From positions 12,611,501 through 12,675,500 of the forward strand of contig CM063290.1 in NCBI GenBank assembly GCA_032173965.1: 64,000 nucleotides of DNA, read 5' to 3'. Position numbers and translations under genes: made by a program. The notes under the pieces were generated by a model. The model was not told the DNA's origin. It worked only from the letters and a program-made list of their open reading frames with translations, and made no database searches. Below are positions 61,401 to 64,000 of the stretch, piece by piece. The stretch is from Sitta carolinensis (taxonomy: Eukaryota > Chordata > Aves > Passeriformes > Sittidae). How positions within the stretch are numbered: the first letter of the stretch is position 1; each line of letters opens with the position of its first letter.

Positions 61401-64000
61401 AAGTGTGTTTTTAATTATGATAAATACAGGTGTTGTAGCACTTTAGAATAATTGACTGAGACTCTAAAGAAAATTCAGGTGTTAGAGAAACAGTGGTGGC
61501 CACACTGGGGCTACTGAAGTTACTGCTTTAAAAGCAGGTTTAAACTTGTGACACAATTGTTGCTGATGTTACTGGGATGCTAATGAGGCTTACAGGACGT
61601 TCAAGCTGCTGGTGCATGCCCCAAAAGAGTTTCTGGGTTTCAAGATGTGAGAAATCAGGTGTGCTGCCTTTCTGAGAATTCCTGTCCATGAAAGCACATG
61701 GTGTACTGGATTGATGCAGCTTTTGATAATAATGTCAAATGTTTAAGGCAGCTAGAAGTGTACTGTTGTCTCCCTCTTTGAAAGTGACTGATTGTTTGAG
61801 GTGTCTTGTGAGACATCCTAAAAGAGCAACTCTAGAAAAAAATAGGATATGAATCTCTATCAAGTCTGCAAATACATCTGAGATCTCTGTATGGTATACT
61901 CTTCTTTTTACCTCCTTCTTTAACCCATCAGAAAGAGCCCTGTTCATCTGAGTAGGTCCGTGAGGAATTGCTCTTTCATCTTGGAGTGTCTGAGTAGCTG
62001 TCACCGAATTTTGCCCCCAGGCACTTGTTGTAGAGCAGTCAGGTATCAGCAAACACTGCACTCTGACTGAAGTCCACAGCAGTTACCTTGCACCGTTGTC
62101 ATGCGGGAGTGAAAACTTGGATCAAGAAAACCCAAAGGACTCTGGGGTATTTGCTTTGCATTTCTGGTTTTGTTTGTTTCCTATGTTACCTTTGAGCACT
62201 GGCAGAAAAGTTGATTCTGAGAGCCCTGATGCTCCTTCTTGTCTTATCTTGTGTAATTGTCAGGGGTTTGCGTTACTTAGTGTTTCTCTGGGTCTCATTT
62301 TTCCAGCATCAGATGCTGATAAATCTTGGATTCTTGGGTACACTTTTCTGTATTTTAGAGTTATGTTTTACAATACTTGTGCTTTTCTAAAGGCTTTTAA
62401 TTTAACAACTAGAGTAAGTAGGAAATCCAAATGGCATCATACTGATGCATTACCACTTTTTTACTGGCCCAGTGAAGGCATATTGGGTTTTCTTCTTTCT
62501 TGATAACCCAGCTCTTTGTAATTGCTATACATACACATGCTTGATAAACTGTTTGTTACCCTCTATTATTATTGGAAGTTATATTATTTCCTTGTTGGCA
62601 TTTTTGCTAAATTGTGCTGAAAACTAGGTGAAGAAATTTAATATCGCCTTAAAGCATAGGTACTCAGAGTTAAGGAATGAAATAGGAAAATTATCTAAAT
62701 TCTGACCGACTGCGCTCGTGTGATTGTTTAGAGGAGGTTGTGTTTGGAGTAGACCTCCTGTACAAAAAGGCTGCTCTGCTCCTCTGCCTTCCGAACACTC
62801 CCAGAGAGGATCAGAAGAACCACAGCAGAGCCCTGGCACCACATTCATGTCTTACTAATCCTGCCCTTGCAGTCTTAAGCAACTGGTGCTAGGACTGTTG
62901 GTCTTGTCATCTGTATATGAATGTGAGCCCTTCTGCAAACATCGGGAGAGAGGGCTTCAGATGTTAATCTGGCCCGTAGGAAGGGCACAGGAAGGATCTG
63001 AGCAATGGGTCCTTGAAAACATTTGGAAATATTTAGTTGCACCAGGTTATTCTTTAACACTTAAGACAACAAAGGGACAATTAATTCCCGGTGGTCTAGG
63101 GAGCCAAGAATCAGAGTTCAGCCATAAGGTTTTGTTTGGGAAGAAGGTCTAGAGAGATCGTTCTCTATTTTTTAAAATTCTAAACTTGGAATCAGAATTA
63201 ATGGACTCAGCTGTTGTCTTATAGGTGCTAGTCAGGGTTAGAGCTGCAGTCGGGTAGCTGATGAGTGCATTCCTGCCACACTGCCAGCTCTACGGGCTCG
63301 GGGGATGCACAAAGCTGGGTGGCTCATGCTCTCCCCAGCTGTGAGGACTCACACGACACTGACCTTCTGTTTGTGAGCAGCACTCAATGGCTTTTATCTA
63401 AACCAAGTGTTACAGGCAGCTCCAGTTCATTGACTAAGAAGAAATGAATAGAACAGCAGCACAAATGAGGGTTGCTCTGTGAAAGTTACACTAAAATTCA
63501 CAGCAGCTTTTAACGGAGCTACTGTCAGCAGTTTTGATTCTTTCTGGGAGAGAATTCTTCCTGGGCCTTCTCTTAAACCTTAAAATAAGTCAGAATGACT
63601 TAACAGCAATTGCTGTTAAATTTCAGGAAATGTGCATTTTAGCATATGCTGTTCCACCTGTAGAGTGTACAGGCTTTGCCTTTGTAAGAGCCTGGGCTTC
63701 TGATGATGGCTTTATACAATTTATGACAATGCTGAGAATGTGGCATTAAGTGACTATCTACTCTGCCAGATGAGCTGCTTACCTTGATCTCCTTCTGCAT
63801 CCTGAGCCCCACATACAGGAGAACATAGATCTGAGAGTGAGGATGTGTTTCCACAGCCCTGCCCCACCCCTGCGTGCCAGTGTGCTGCAGTTTATTGAAT
63901 GAAGTCTGTGGGCGGTGCCAAGCCAATAGCGACCTCATTGGTGCCTCAGATATTTTGCAATTTCCAGGTCTGATGTTTTTTTCCAAGTGTAGAGGCATTG
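61401..64000. other. Intergenic DNA downstream of DLG1
   Basis: No exon of another gene was recognised on either strand. Frames of up to 135 codons (for example 62096-62503) lack conserved sequence. By mammalian gene order the next gene could be MELTF, whose first exon would lie further on. A GC-box/CCAAT cluster occurs at 63910-63941, close to the window end. Confidence 0.6.
63910..63941. promoter_or_regulatory. GC-box/CCAAT cluster (possible promoter element)
   Basis: Within 32 bases lie GGGCGG (63910-63915), CCAAT (63923-63927) and an inverted CCAAT, ATTGG (63937-63941). This grouping of Sp1- and NF-Y-type motifs is typical of proximal promoters. The surroundings are not CpG-rich and no first exon is visible before the window ends, so it is only suggestive. 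Confidence 0.3.

Noticed and set aside
62096..62503. 135-codon + strand open frame downstream of DLG1
   Set aside because: No similarity recognised, no signal or domain pattern, and lies in intergenic DNA.

Overview
The window holds the 3' two-thirds of one vertebrate gene on the + strand. It is DLG1 (SAP97, discs large homolog 1), the MAGUK scaffold with the order L27, PDZ1, PDZ2, PDZ3, SH3, HOOK, guanylate-kinase-like. I could place 22 exons (plus one candidate 18-nt microexon) by GT-AG junctions, unbroken reading phase and near identity to the mammalian protein as I remember it. Using one of the two alternative HOOK exons, the exons join without a phase error to 766 codons and a TGA stop at 59766-59768. 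The L27 exons and the promoter lie upstream of the window. Everything else is intron, 3'UTR and about 2.6 kb of downstream intergenic DNA. No bacterial or phage system is present.

Organism: introns of hundreds of bases to 10 kb, no Alu or L1 elements, few interspersed repeats, AT-rich introns and an almost mammal-identical DLG1 point to an amniote with a compact genome, most likely a bird. One LTR-like insertion near 53 kb looks like songbird endogenous-retrovirus material to me, but I could not check this.

Layout: 1-2089 intron. 2090-5584 the two alternative proline-rich N-terminal inserts (I1A and I1B). 7473-9651 the pre-PDZ1 acidic exon and PDZ1. 10173-11386 PDZ2. 18953-19079 the PDZ2-PDZ3 linker. 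20829-22185 PDZ3. 32544-32658 the PDZ3 alpha-extension and linker. 39026-40060 SH3 and the start of HOOK. 43375-46922 the alternative HOOK region, with a candidate 18-nt microexon, I2, I3 and the HVTSNASDSESSY exon. 50018-59768 the post-HOOK exon and GUK domain. 59769 to about 61400 the 3'UTR with several poly(A) signals. 61400-64000 downstream DNA ending in a GC-box/CCAAT cluster.

The best signals are in splicing logic. I2 and I3 each have a length of 1 mod 3. Including both, or skipping both, meets a stop codon within a few codons, so the reading frame itself enforces exactly one of them. There are also NAGNAG acceptors at I2 and at the PDZ2 GLGF loop, a weak donor followed by a U-rich tract at I1A, an unassigned 18-nt in-frame microexon candidate, and a possible poison exon at 47546. 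Outside DLG1, the oddest object is a CpG-rich, antisense, exon-like open frame at 31583-31798 inside an AT-rich intron.
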